A stretch of DNA of 64,000 bases from assembly GCF_002078875.1 (NCBI RefSeq), contig NC_034415.1, positions 27,063,083 through 27,127,082 on the forward strand. Direction: 5' to 3'. The notes under the pieces were generated by a model. That model was not told where the DNA came from. It saw only the letters and a list, made by a program, of their open reading frames with translations, and searched no databases. Below, piece by piece: positions 25,201 to 37,909 of the stretch. Each line of letters opens with the position of its first letter. Position 1 is the stretch's first letter. The DNA is from Numida meleagris (Eukaryota; Chordata; Aves; Galliformes; Numididae). Position numbers and translations under genes: made by a program.

Positions 25201-28200
25201 TCACTTGCCACAGAACATCCAAGTCCTGCTAAAAATGACAAATATGGATGTGCTGGTAGAATCTTTCAACTTTTATCATGAAAGCTTCTAGGATTTACAG
25301 ATCATCATTACAAGAAAGAAACAAGTAATACCAAGCATTTGAAATATGTGAGATGTGTTTGTATAGTTTTATGTGATTAAACTACAGTGCAAACGAATAG
25401 GAAAGAATTAGCTGTCAAAGACAGAGGACAGGAACTAAGGCTAAAGAAAAATGAGTTGGGATCACTTCAAACAGATGATTTTATCCTTGGGTGGATATGC
25501 ATGTAGGAGACTTCTATTCTGAGATTAGTCTTTTCCTCGGAGAACTAACCAGAATATTGTGATAGTCTTTAGAGCATTCAGTTTAACATAAACAGGAACA
25601 GCACTGTAACGTTCCTATATATAACAGATCTGCTCCGGGAAGCACTGAAAGCAGCCATGAGCATGGTTCAGATTGTACCGTATCTTTGACCTATGAGTAC
25701 ATTTTATAGCTGAACTGGTGTGGGGACTCTGGCAGCTGCACTGGCCACGAAGTAAAGCCCAGCTCCCTTGCAAACAATTCAGACATAGACTGGGGGATCG
25801 TAAATGAGCAGGATCTATTCCCAGGGTAAGGCAAGTCTATTTCACAAGTTACTTCATGGACCATATGGTTGTACTTGGTTACGTTCAGTCACAGAACATC
25901 ACAAAAAGCAACTTAATCCAGTATGTCCAGATACAATGCAATATAAGTGGAGCATCATTTTATGGCTTTAAATGTGTCTTTTCTTTTCCCTTGGGGAACC
26001 TGGTGTAGGCTATAGCTTTAAGTAAGACTTCCCATAAACTTCTAACACTCTTCTCTCTCAAAGAGCACGCCATCTTCCAATTTAGTGTGATGCAACTTAT
26101 TATCTGTAAGTCTGTGTAGAAAAAAAAAATGTATTCTTTTAACTGTATGCTGGAAATTGAAAATGAAATTACAACCAGTAAAGAGGAGAAGTCAGAATTG
26201 GTTTGGGTTTTTAGCGTGGTCCTTGCCAAAAACAGCAAAGTGTCCCTGAGGCCTCCTTATCCTATGAGCTGAGCTGAAGCCTTCTGGAAACAGCAGGCTC
26301 AAAGTTTGCTGAGCCAGACTCTCTTAGATAATTTTAAAGCTTATAACCAGAACATTTTAGTACTATACTGGGAAATAGCTCCTAGTCTCAAAAATGGCAG
26401 ATATTGGATGTAGTTGTGGAGTGTGCAAGACAGAAAACATTGCTCAGGAGGCAAGAAAAGAGTTAAGCATTCTGCACTCAAAGGCATTACTTCTGTCCCA
26501 GGCTAAGTGCCCTCCAACACAACTTCATTGTTCACAAGTCTGGTAAGCTCCTGGGGTAAAGTACTTTTTTGGCTGTTGATGTCAGGAATGCTATCACTTT
26601 TGTGATATAGTTTGGTTTTCTGTGTAATTACATCCTGGCAAAAGCATATTTCTAATAGCACAGATAGAATTTTCTGTTTAAAATGCACTGTTGACTTTAC
26701 ACTGGAATAGTGTATTTGGTTACATTTCACCCTCATTATAGAGCTCTCTGTACATCCCAGAGCACAATAGTGTTATTATGCACTACTTTGGCCTCCAGGT
26801 CATGAACTACAATTATCTTTTTTTCATGGCAACAATCTTTATAGCCTAGAAACTACTCCCAGGGATAATACTGTAAAGAAGGAGTGGCATATGCGTAAAT
26901 AAAGATGAATAGGTATTGGCACTCCTCAGAATTTTTGCCATTGATTATGGAATGCTGATTAATGCCATAAGCACTGCCTCCTCCCATAAACGATAGCAGC
27001 ATTTTGTGCTGGCTTCACTTCTCTGTCTTCACATCTGCTGCTTTCTCTCCAGTCCCTGGCTCTTGCCACCCATCTGATTCTTCCTTGTAGCATGATGACA
27101 AAAGTCACAATGTTTGGTTGCCAGCAAGAAAATTTCAGAGGAACAATTTTGAATCTGATTGTTCTCGACTAACATGCTGCTCCAACGGATTATAGCACTT
27201 TTATATGCGGTTGCTTTTTGCTAGGTCCATCTGTCTGCTCTCCAAGCTGTGCTCCTAAGATTTGACATTTCAGGCAGATCTGATTCTGTTTTCTCTCATT
27301 CAGCTTCAGTTTTTAAGAACAAAAATCCAGTCAGGAAGGTTATTTGGGGAAGAGTAAGCAAATAGTATGATTATTCTTAGCAGTCTTCAGAGCTATTAAC
27401 CGGAATGCTTTGTATTTCATTGCCATTGCTTAAAAAGAAATCTGTATACAGCCCATCTATAATGTAGAGCAGTAATTAGCACCTGCTTTGGATGTTAGTA
27501 ACTCAGATTCAGGAACGAGATATTCAGTAAACCAGTATCATCCACAGAAAGAGTTTATGAATCCCAGCTCTCATAGAACTATTTACTACAATAAACCCCA
27601 TTCTCATTAGATCAGTTATCCGAGAGTTCATATTTACTTCGTATAGGTTACTTACATGCATTTGCAGGTAATCAATGACTTGTGAAATGCAGCTGCATTT
27701 TAGCAGTCATGGCCACACAGACTCCACAGAATATGATCAGAATTGCTAGCAACAGAGATTCCTCTACCAAAAAAGGGCTATGCTAGAAATGTATGTCAGA
27801 GTAAAATAACTAATTTACATGCATTGTCATTTTATGCAACATATGTTCATTTTTTAAATACTTGCCTTGCCAGAAGCTAAGGAACCAGCCATAAAGATAA
27901 ACTAAACCAGACAATGTCTGGTAAAGTTTAGAGTAAAAATTGCTCCAAGTCGTACTGCACTGTTCTTGTTTTCCCACTGTGCCGTTTAAAAGATATGGTT
28001 ATATCAAGTTGATTAGGTTAGTCCAAACATGCTGGATGCACATTACTTGGTATTGGTGTCAGGGAAGTCTTCTGATTGCTTGAGAAGTAAATGCTTGAAG
28101 GGAGTTTGTAAGCCAGTCGTCAGTGTGGTTTTTGCCTGCATGAATGTCCAGTGAAGTTTATGCCTGTCCGCATATTTTGTGTATCTGGTGTGTCTGGCAC

Positions 28201-31200
28201 AATGGAACAAATGGGCTTTGCCCCTTTGGTCCCTCTGCCGTAAGAAAGGTTTTCCAAAAACGGCATAATCCAAAAATGGCACAGATTTTCTCTGGCAACA
28301 GGATAGCTAGGAGCAGGAGGGGATTAAAACACAAGGTAGACTATGCAAGAAGTGCAAAAATGTGTCAAAGGCAGCAAAAATGAATCTGAAAGATTTGTCA
28401 GTCACAGAGAAAGGCAGAGAAGAGAAAGATGGATTCTAAAATTACAGTTGCTGAAATAATAACATTTAAAGGATGTTATTTCCTTACCTACATCAAAAGA
28501 TCAATTTTTTTTTTAATTTTTTTTTTTTTGTAAATTAAAGCATTTTTCACATACATAATAGCAGGTTAGTGCAAGTATTTATGGAACCTTTCAGAGACAG
28601 ACATTTCCTAAAAGAAGTATAGATTGTACAGATATTATTGCTTTCCTTTCATGCAAGAGTTGACAGAGGGAAGAAAAAGATACCAACCCAGCAGTCCTAA
28701 TTCCCTGAAGATACCTTGGTGCAGGGTAGTTACTCTTCCAGTTTTTGTCCTAGCATGATAACATGGCATGTGTATAGCAAAGACAACTCTTAAATCTCAG
28801 TTTTCCAAAAAGCTCACAGACCTATGTTAGAGTGCTGGCTCTGTAAGCAGACCCATTACTGTCAGCACCTTCAAACATACATGCAAGTTCATTTCTGAAG
28901 TGGGAATTCATCCTCAAGACCTGCCCTAAGCTTTGGCTATGTGGAGATCTAGCAAAGAAACAAGAAAAAAATCCTCAAGATGTGTTCAAGAACATGTTAG
29001 CCCAGGGAATTAGTCACACTGAGAAGGACTTGCATAGGGTGAATATAGAGTAAATCCCTTTAATTTGTGCTGCCTGCAATCCAGAGGGTTCAGCAGGCAG
29101 CAAGTGTGTCCTCTCAATGGCAAATGAGAGCAGCAGAATGGAATGACAAGTAGCATCGTACTTCCTATACAAAGTACGCATCAGAGCAGGATTGATTTGA
29201 AGCATGCCTCAAAATTTGTAAAATAATGAGCAGTTTAATCAGATGCATTTTTCTCATGCAGAAAAGGACTAGTGCAGTAGGAAAAACAAATTGTGTAGCA
29301 CAATAGACAGCACGATACAGTAACATACCAACACTTGACATGCGCTAGGAGCTGCTGTGTCTTCATGCCTTTCCAGTTTTATAACCACATACCCACAGTA
29401 GCAAATGCAGTTTTACGTATAAGGAACTGTCTGTGATAGATACAAAATTATCTCAGGAGCAGCGTGGTTTGTTAATGGCTCCTTTCCTGATTTACACACA
29501 AGAGAAACTACCATTCCCAGTAAGCTCTGCTGTGCCTTTAAAGAATTCAGGTATAATGCCAGAACTTCAGGGCTTCCTTATCTGCTGCGTGATCTTCACT
29601 GTAAAAGTAAAATCTGAACTGAGCTGACTTTAACACAGTTATGCCCAAAGAGATTTAAGAATTCCTGACCTATTCTTTCTGTTCTTGGATTAAAGAAGAA
29701 ATGAGTTATATTCTTGTTCAATAGGATACCTATTATGGACTAATACTATCTAAAAATAAATCCAGAACAATGCCATTCAGCCTAATGACAGACTGTGTCT
29801 GTAAGCTAGAACTGAACTTAGTTCTGTATGTCTGTGTGGCAGCAGAGGTGACATCAAGAAAATACTATTTGCAGAAAGGCAGCCAAAGAGCAGCAACAGC
29901 AGGGATGATGGTAGCTGCAAAGTGCCAGCAGACTCAGCTCTGAAGCAGATTTGCCAAGGCTGCTGCACCATGTGATGACACAGATTCCATGTTAAATGCA
30001 CAGTGACATGGAAAACAGCTCCTAGTGGTGTCCAGGCTTCATCAGTTAACTCCTTTAATAGCCATTCTCCCCTTACTTTGTTTTTTTTTTACACCAGCTG
30101 TTGTGTATCTCCTCTTCAGAAAGCGTCACAGGTGAAGTGGAAGCATCATTAGAGAAAAGCAACAGCATAGAGATGGGAGAAGGGGGGGGGTGTTGCACAT
30201 TATGAGCATGTATGTGTCTGTCTTCAGTGCACACACAAGCACCATCTTATTTAGCTACTTGAGCCTGATTTTCCTCTTGTACCTTTCTGCACCAAGGACC
30301 TCTTGAAAGCTCAGTGTGTCCTGGAGAGTAGAAGTGCAAATGCACCAAGCATTGTGTTGGTTTCACATGGCAATGTTAAGGAAACCCTAGGGCGGAGAAA
30401 ATTCCTATTTGGTGAAGAGTCAGTTCAGCAGGCCAGCCATATAATGTACTCCTGGTTGTCTTTCAGGGCTGAAGATGTTTACATAATGCTTTCATGACCT
30501 ATGAGTGATGAAACATCCCTGGAAGTTTATGGTGTCTATCTAAGACTGCTTTTAGTAGTTCCAAGGTCAGAGAGCTAAACCTAGTCATTCTATGGGAAAT
30601 TAAGCTAGCAAAGACTAGCCTTCTCCATGACTTTATGTCCTGTAGTAAGTCTTTGGTGGTGAAATGTCAAACTGAGGCCTTTGGAATGCCAGGAAGGAGC
30701 AATCCCCTGAGGATTTTCTGGTCTCTAATACTGTCTACTTGTGCTGTAAATGCTTCCTTAGGCAGTCTGTAGAGGTTCGCTCAGTGGGTCTTTCTCTTCT
30801 AAACAAGTGCTGACTTTTATCTAACCTGGAGAAGTTTAACCATCCTTAATAAGTGTTTGAAATCCACCAGAAATCCAAAAAAAAAATATTAAAGGACACT
30901 GTAGAGGAAATGCTAAGTCACAGCTTGAACCAGTGTTGGAGCACCTGGTGGGAAGGCAGGGCCAACCCAGGGGACCTCAGGTGCATGCAATGCATCTGCA
31001 TGATCAGAAAGAGTGGAGCCAGGATCCACTCTTTCCCAGATATTGTTTAAGGGTTGGCAGTGGAAGTAAGGGTATCTTGCTGGAGATCCCTGACTATCTG
31101 AGGCCTTCTGAAGGTAAGCAGCTTCTTTCCTTTATTTCTGTTTCTTTCTTTTTTTTTCCACTTGGTGTAGCCTGGGACCTTGCTGCTCTGCTGTTATTGC

Positions 31201-33210
31201 TGCACTTTGCATTGCATTATAGACACAGTGTAGACAGACAATATATCTCATCAGAAACCTGTTTCCTTAGAAGCCTGGTTCTGCAGGCCTTACTTCAGTA
31301 TAATGGGCAGATTAAAAATAAGTATTTCTTGCATATTGCTGTCTTGTTTGGGCCTGTTGGTAGGTGGCCTGGTTCTAGCATATGAATTCTGGCATCCTTT
31401 ATACTGTTTTTTTTTAAAACTCTCAGGAAGATACAGGTTTATGAAGACTACTGAAGTAACAACAGTGTTTTTTGCCTTTCCTATGGCCTGTGGTATGCTC
31501 TGTGTCTCCATGGTGTCATGAGATAGCTTTTTAAGTTTTTGAGGTTTTTATGATCTTTGAGCCCCATCCAACTAAGTCTGTAAGAGCACCCAATTTATTT
31601 AGGACTCGCTAAATTAAAGGCTTTAAACTGTTTACTAGTATTTCTTTCAAGCTTTCAGTCTATAACTGAGGTAAGAATGTATTCATATGTTCTGCCTCTT
31701 ACCTGCCTGTTACGTGTTTCATCAGTAAAAGCTTTCATTTGTAGTATCTCCTGGAAGATTCTTACCTTTGAGAATATCTGAAATCAGGCATTCATAACCT
31801 ATTCAATTTGATGTTTTACAAGAAGGAAGCTTTAGGATTCTGGCTGGCGTTGTGGAAAAAAGAAAAATTGCTAGATACAATAGTGTAGTAATGTATTGGG
31901 GGAAAAAAATCAATAAAACAATGTTAACAATACTGGTATCTCACACTAGTTTTCTCATGAGTTTCTACGTTATCCATGGCAACGTGATAGAATCAGGGAG
32001 CAGTCACTGTAGTTTAGTGTCATAATGAATTTTCTCCTCTTAGGGTTTTCATTTTATGTTCTCATCTGGTTTGGAAGTGCAAGCGTGCTCATTCCTCATG
32101 TCAGTAGGCCTGTGCTAGTACAAGTTTCATGTCCAGCAGGTAGTGAGGACATACCATTGCTGTACAATGGGTGCCGCTCACTGGAGTGCATCTCACTACT
32201 GAGTGGTACCAGCATTTAGAAAGAAGGCACAACATGCATGGTTTTGCATTGATGTAGTTAAAATTTATATAAGGGAGGACAAGAGGAGGTGGAGGAAATC
32301 TAGTTGGTCCTTCTGAAAAAGGAGATTATGACACAGTGGCTGCAGTATGGATCCCCCAGCCTGCGCGTTTATTGACAATTCGTTTGTTTTAGGCTTCTTT
32401 GTATTCAGAGCACGGCACAAATTCAAAGGGCAGCAGATCTGATTCTCTGTTGCTTGGCACTTTGCTTAACATTTGCCTCCTCTACAAGGGAAAGGAAAAC
32501 CAAATGTAAAATACTATTCAGAATCTGTGCTTCGTTTTGATTTCGCTCTAGTTTAGCAGATACGCTTCTATACTGTCGCTTTTCCTGAGGTCCCCTTGTG
32601 TGACAGTAGTGGAACAATGTGACCCTCTTTTGTCCTTGCTCTACTTACATGGAGCTTATGTTCTCATTAAAGTGACCCAGAGCCTCTTCTCTGCCTATAA
32701 CTGCAGGTCAAAACATCAATTTTGGCAATTCAGCTGCCTGCTCTGCCATTTGGAAGGAGCAAGGTGGAGACAGCTGGCAGTTAGGGGAGCACTAGGAAGC
32801 ATATGGTAGCTCAGTGCAGTGCTGTCCAAGAGCTTGTAGGACAATCATTTGCTTGCTTCACCAATTTCTAAAATGAACATCTCTTTTTTTTTTCTTTTGT
32901 CTTTTCTCATAAGCCTCTCGTATAGACATTACTTCACCAAGGGTGAATTTAGAAGAAAATCTGTACTTTAAAATTGTGGGGTTCTTTCCATGGGGGGGGG
33001 GGGGAATCTATTTTGAAATTATTTTGTGCCCTTAAATGGCTACAGAGAAAATAGGGTGTCTACAGAATATAGGTGACTGGCCAGGAACAATTTTTCCAAG
33101 GCTAAATGAGACAATGAAATGTCATAAGGGGGTATCTTAACCTCATAGAATTATGTAGTTGGGCATTTGCAACTTGTCTTTTTAACATGGCAGCTGGTCG
33201 GAGGGTTAAG
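22230..33210. other. No gene seen; unique sequence
   Basis: Nearly 11 kb without a recognisable exon, RNA gene or interspersed repeat. It contains the longest open frame of the window (150 codons, 30,933-31,385, plus), which crosses a T-rich run and looks like chance. Short runs include G9 at 30,182-30,190 and T-rich blocks near 28,506-28,530. Confidence 0.65.
32992..33004 (+). repeat. Run of 13 G
   Basis: An uninterrupted G13 about 215 bp left of the 5S-headed SINE. Likely variable in length and error-prone in sequencing. Confidence 0.97.
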
Positions 33211-33218
33211 AAAATATG

Positions 33219-33450
33219 TGGCCATGCAACTTTGGCTGAGATCCTGCCTGATCTTGCGAGTTAAACACAGCCAAGCCCTGTAGCGTTGGATGGGAAATCG
33301 CCAAGGAAAATCCAGTGATTCAATAAGTGGCATTCTTCCTGCATGATTACAGCAACCCCAGTGCCAGCATGGTGCTAGGCGACAGTGCTGTTGGTGGCTG
33401 TGATGTTTTCATACGAGATCTAAATTTGTTCTGAAGAGCAAGTGTCAATT
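33219..33450 (+). mobile_element. Old SINE with a 5S-rRNA-derived head (AmnSINE1/SINE3-like)
   Basis: From 33,221 the sequence aligns over most of its length with vertebrate 5S rRNA. 'gccatgcaac' matches the 5S 'gccataccac', 'tgcctgatcttgcgag' matches 'cgtctgatctcggaag', the box A region lies at 33,259-33,278, and 'tggatgggaaatcgcc' at 33,287-33,302 matches the box C region 'tggatgggagaccgcc'. Downstream, 'gtgattcaataagtggca' and 'tttcatacgagatctaaa' resemble the body of ancient 5S-headed SINEs of amniotes. It is not a functional 5S gene: it diverges from 5S after the C box, has many substitutions, and no T-run terminator stands where a 5S gene would end. Exact family name is uncertain; the 5S-type head is seen directly. 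Confidence 0.8.
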
Positions 33451-35433
33451 TGCACAAAAGTGCAGTTTTCATAATTGTTTTATTCCTGTGACCCCACTCT
33501 CTGCTTTCTGTTGTGTGGGGTTTTCTTCATTTTTTTATTCAGCACAGGGACAGCACTGCAATAATGCTATTGTATTCCTCCAAGGAGGTGGCTGTATTTC
33601 TGTATTAAATTCTGTTTATATACACAGCTCACGAAACATCTTGGCAGGATTTGATGGAAGGTATAATCGGAAGCTTGCATCTTTGTACAGGCTGCTTGAT
33701 ATTTCTAATACTCTCTAGCAAAAATAGTAATTTTGGAAGGTCTTTATTCAGTTGTGTGATACAATTTCTTTCCCTTCTTTACCCCAGACATTCATTCTAG
33801 TCAGGCTGCAATGTGTTACCATACATTTTTTTTAAGGAAAAACACAACAATGTGGGCCATGTTCTAAGCCAGATGAATGAGCTGACAAGGACTGAAAAGT
33901 CCTCCAGAAGAGGATATTTCTTAATTCAGGACATTGTTCTGATCAAGCTTGGAGTACAGTTGTACAGTCAGCTTCATTAGTATAACTGTGGAGAAAGTAA
34001 ATCCCAGTACAGGACTGGATGTGGTGGACAAGGAGAAAGGAACAACTTCAGGTGACCCTGACACCAACATCTGTACCCTTTAAATAAGAGCAATTCTTAC
34101 AGTAAGCTTTGAAGTGCAACTACTTAACATGATTTTCCATTCTGTCTGTCTATTTCCACTATCTCATTGGGAGTTTGGAGTTTATAAAGGATGTACCAAG
34201 TGCTTTTGGATCCTTGGATTAGAACTGTCTCTTGTAGTAGCTCCCTGTAAAGCAAAAATCTGTGTACGTTAGTGAATGCTTTTGCAGAGGTCAAACTGCA
34301 ATCTTTGTTATTTCGCTTTACAGTTTCCATTTGAAGTAAGATTCCATGACACATCTAAATGATTATACACAAGAGTCTATTCTAATAGTAGTAGGCTCAT
34401 AAAAAATAACAAGACCGAATGATAACTGTCTCCTGACCCACACAAGTATTTACAATAGAAGCACTTTAATAAAGGTAGCTACATCCTCTAGATCCCCAGA
34501 CCTTTATTTGAACTTTGCTGCAGCATAATTGACAGACAGAGTGTATATTAAGAAATAAAACTGAACTTTTTTGCTAGGCAAAGCTTCATTCACATCACTC
34601 ATAACATTAGAAAGAATCAGTGAAAATCATATTAAAATGATGCCATCCTGGCATAGATTAACAGAGTATGCAATTATATTTAAATGTTGTAATTGGAACT
34701 TGCTGTTAAGTGCCTACTGTCACTTCTCAATTCCCCTCAAGGCAAGTAAACCACTTCTTCCTTTGCTCTATAAATTTAAAGCTATATTCTGCACATAGAG
34801 TGAGCTAGTATTTCATCAAGAGCATTTCGTTTGCCTCAGATGCTGTGAAAACACAGGCCTTCTGAACACTGCAGGATAAAAATCCATCCTGGAAAATGAC
34901 TCTGTTTAAACAAATAAATAAAAAGGCTATTTTGCTATTTAATGCTTATGGGGACAACCCGAATCTCTGCATGTGACTAGTTTCTTAATCTGAAAGCTGT
35001 TTTGTACTTGCTCTTCTGCATACAGCATTAGTAGGAGGAAGGAACCTGCAGGTGAGGTCAGGGCTTCAGTGAAACTAATCATAGCCAGGTGCTCCTCTTT
35101 AAGGCTGTGAATGTGCCCAGTGTTTTCTGAAAGCCACACCTCAGTGGCAAAATGACTTTTGCTGGTGGTTTTGGGTGAAAAAGGAGAACCTTGTGGGCCC
35201 TAGTGGGCAGAAGTAAGGAGCATTATAGGTTTTGCTTTTAAGGTAAGGTTTGATGGGATGTTTGAGAAAATGGTGATTGAAGTTTCTTGTAAGATTCTTA
35301 GGTAAGATTGTCTCTCTCAGTGGTTCTGTGGCTTTCCACAAACATGATATCATTGTCTATTAGTTATTGGCTAGTTACTTAATAAATGTCTTGATATAGT
35401 CAGAATCATGATTATCATAAAGCGTAATATGGA

Positions 35434-35522
35434 ATGAATCATAGAGTCATCAAGGTTGGAAGAGACCTCCATGATCATCCAGTCCAACTGTATACCTATT
35501 GCCAGTATTTCCCACTAATGAG
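35434..35522 (-). mobile_element. CR1 LINE 3'-end fragment
   Basis: The plus strand carries the highly characteristic antisense end of avian CR1: 'gaatcatagagtcatcaagg', 'ttggaagagacctccatgat' and 'catccagtccaactgtatac', followed by 'cagtatttcccactaa'. CR1 copies are usually 5'-truncated, so a short 3' piece like this is normal. The copy keeps only one clear unit of the short terminal repeat of the CR1 3' end, and the element runs toward lower coordinates. It contains no coding sequence. Confidence 0.93.
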
Positions 35523-36093
35523 AAATATGATTTTTTTATTTGTTCTGCTGGTCTCTTTTATTGTGGGTTAGCATCTGACATGCCTTGTAGTGTTTAAAGA
35601 GCTGAGGAGTGTTAATTGGAACTTTAAAAGAAGTTCTTGCCTTACTCATGAATTGAGAATGGGTGGAGCTCTCTTATTCCGTTACAGTAATGTCTTGCCT
35701 TTGTTCATTGCTGAAGTAACCTAGGTGTAAACTCTACCAAGAGCACTAATGTCTGTTAAGACTGCTGATACTCAAGCAGTAACAGAGATCTCTGCTAGTA
35801 GATGTAATAGCTGTTGTGTTATATTAATCATGTATAAATTTGGGGTATTGACTGGAAACAGTCTAAGAGAGCAAGTTCTTAATATTTTTTTTTTGGAGCA
35901 GCGGACGGGACAGTTAAGTAGAAGGAAGAAAAAGTAGGTTTCTATTTCTTAAATTATTATGACTGGCTATAACTGTACTGCGAAAACTAGTATTATGCAG
36001 GCTGGGATGTGGTTAGATATGTGGTCTCAGTGGTGTTGCTTTTCTCTGTGCTGTATTTGTGGTAAATCTGTGTGATGTCTGTGAGTCTCTGGC

Positions 36094-36110
36094 TTTTTTT
36101 TTTTTTTTTT
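36094..36110. repeat. Run of 17 T
   Basis: Uninterrupted T17, followed by 'aaagcaaaaaaaac'. No retrocopy recognised beside it. Confidence 0.95.
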
Positions 36111-37224
36111 AAAGCAAAAAAAACAACGATAAGGCTACATGCTATTGGCTTTGCCAAATGCTCAGAAGACTAAAATCTGGAACTGGGTGTTACTCTGTGC
36201 TCCATAAAAGTCCATGTACTAACCAGTTCCCATTTTCTGTCTTAAAAGCCTGTGTTTTTCTTTGAACAATGAACTGAAAACCAGTGCATCCATATGCTAT
36301 GGAGGGCCCTTGGATCCTCCACAAAGCTTGGTCTTAAATAATGCTTGTGCAGTGTGGGCAAGTGGTCGAACCTCACATGGTGACCTACATGGCATTGGGT
36401 ACAGGTTGTTTGTTTTTTTGTATGTGTGAATCTAATCCAACAAAAGCAGCTATCTTTCAGCCAGTAGAGATACAAAAGCACTCACGTCATAGAACCGCAG
36501 CTATTCTTCAGGGTAGCTGATGAAACATTCACATTTTACTTAATAGAATACTGTGCTCTCATCAAAACTCTTTTATCCAAGTACACTTTCCTGTAAATCC
36601 TTCTTTTCTTATTCCGATGCTGTGTCTATTGCCACTCTGTTAGTTCCATGAGCTGTTGGAAGGTAAAAACAATGCAACTGAATGCTCTTTTGAACAGAAT
36701 CTGCAATCACTACCAACAGAGGCTAGTTCATGCTGCATATGTTTGTCGTCATTGTATGCTAATGGCCTCATTAGAGAATACCAAAAAATACAATCCAAAC
36801 GGTAATGGGAAAATGTACAGCTCTTGTTGAGGCTAAATCTTCTGCATTTTTGCAATGCCTTTGTGCCAAGCCAGGAGTTGAATTTACAGGGAGTCCCAAG
36901 AGTGTCACTCTTCACTCATCCCTTCTAATGCTTCCCTTTTACTTTGTTGAAGTCCAGTAGTATTGTTAACTGATGGGTTTTTTCCAAGTGCTTTGGGCGT
37001 TCTCCCACAGTGAGGACTCTCTATGAGTTGATCAGTGTTCACTGGATCAGACGCTGCTTTCTCAGCCAATATGGCAAGATTATGTAGATTATCTAAGTTA
37101 TCCAAGTCACTGTCTCCTTTATTGAGACAACTCTGGATATTTTAAGCCCTTTTTGTTCCACTGAACTTGATAGTCTGCTTTGTTAATTAAATTCTTTTTC
37201 TTGGTATTGCCTGTAGAATATATT

Positions 37225-37288
37225 GAGTGAAATTCTGGCCCCAGTGAAGTTAGTGGCAAAACTCCCATTTTTTTCAATGGTCTGAGAC
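37225..37288. repeat. Palindromic repeat of the 'gtgaaatcctggcc' type
   Basis: The left arm reads 'gtgaaattctggccccagtg' and is followed by 'aagttagtggcaaaactccc' and then 'tcaatggtctgagactttg', an imperfect reverse complement of the left arm. This is the same repeat type as at 15,782 but better preserved on the left. The palindromic layout suggests a small non-autonomous DNA element. I recognise the motif from amniote genomes but do not assign a library name. Confidence 0.62.
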
Positions 37289-37704
37289 TTTGCTCATAAA
37301 ATGAAAAAGGAAGAGATTCAGGCCAGCAGCCTACAAAATACCGATAGAGTCATTTTCAATCTAGTGCTATGACTGAGGCTTATGTTCTGGAAGTGAGAAG
37401 TATAATCCCAATAGTACGTGACAGTAGATCTCTCCAAGGAACGAGGGGAAGTGTTGGTGAGACTTAAAGACTGTGACAGGCCTGCTGTCCTAATTAATAA
37501 CTTGTCAGTCTCAGGATGGATTTAGGCTATTTCATCAGGACAGGACTCAAACCTGGGGATACACAAAGGCGGTGCTAATTGAAGATATACATTAGCTTAA
37601 AATATCACTAAGTTGGGCAGAATCGAAGCATCTAGCATAAACTTCTGATCTCCAGTGTTAATGAAGTAACATCTGTGGTGTTTGCTAAAAACATATCATG
37701 TGGC

Positions 37705-37852
37705 ATAAAATCATGGACTCATGTAATGGTTTGAGTCAGAAAGAACCGTAAAGAGAACCAAGTTCTAAGCCCCTGCCATGAACAGGGACACCTCCCACTA
37801 GACCAGGTTGCCCAAACCCAATCTGTAAGCTGGCCTTTTGAAATTCCATTGC
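37705..37852 (-). mobile_element. CR1 LINE 3'-end fragment
   Basis: The plus strand holds a diverged antisense CR1 end: 'aaaatcatggactcatgtaa', 'tggtttgagtcagaaagaac', then 'cccctgccatgaacagggac' and 'acctcccactagaccaggtt' with 'gcccaaacccaatct'. The middle part is close to the CR1 consensus while the outer parts have drifted, so the copy looks older than the one at 35.43 kb. It is 5'-truncated and non-coding. A run of 16 A's follows about 40 bp further right. Confidence 0.93.
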
Positions 37853-37893
37853 AAATGACAAAAGAAATGTCTAAGATGGAACAGTTAAACCTT

Positions 37894-37909
37894 AAAAAAA
37901 AAAAAAAAA
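37894..37909. repeat. Run of 16 A
   Basis: A16 followed by 'caacaaac', about 40 bp right of the CR1 fragment. CR1 does not end in poly-A, so it is not that element's tail. Confidence 0.95.

Noticed and set aside
30933..31385. 150-codon plus-strand open frame, the longest in the window
   Set aside because: It crosses a T-rich run that encodes repeated phenylalanines, has no recognisable domain and overlaps other frames on both strands. It is best explained as chance.
33219..33315. Possible 5S rRNA gene
   Set aside because: Many substitutions, no 5S 3' end and a SINE-like continuation show it is the head of a SINE, not a gene.
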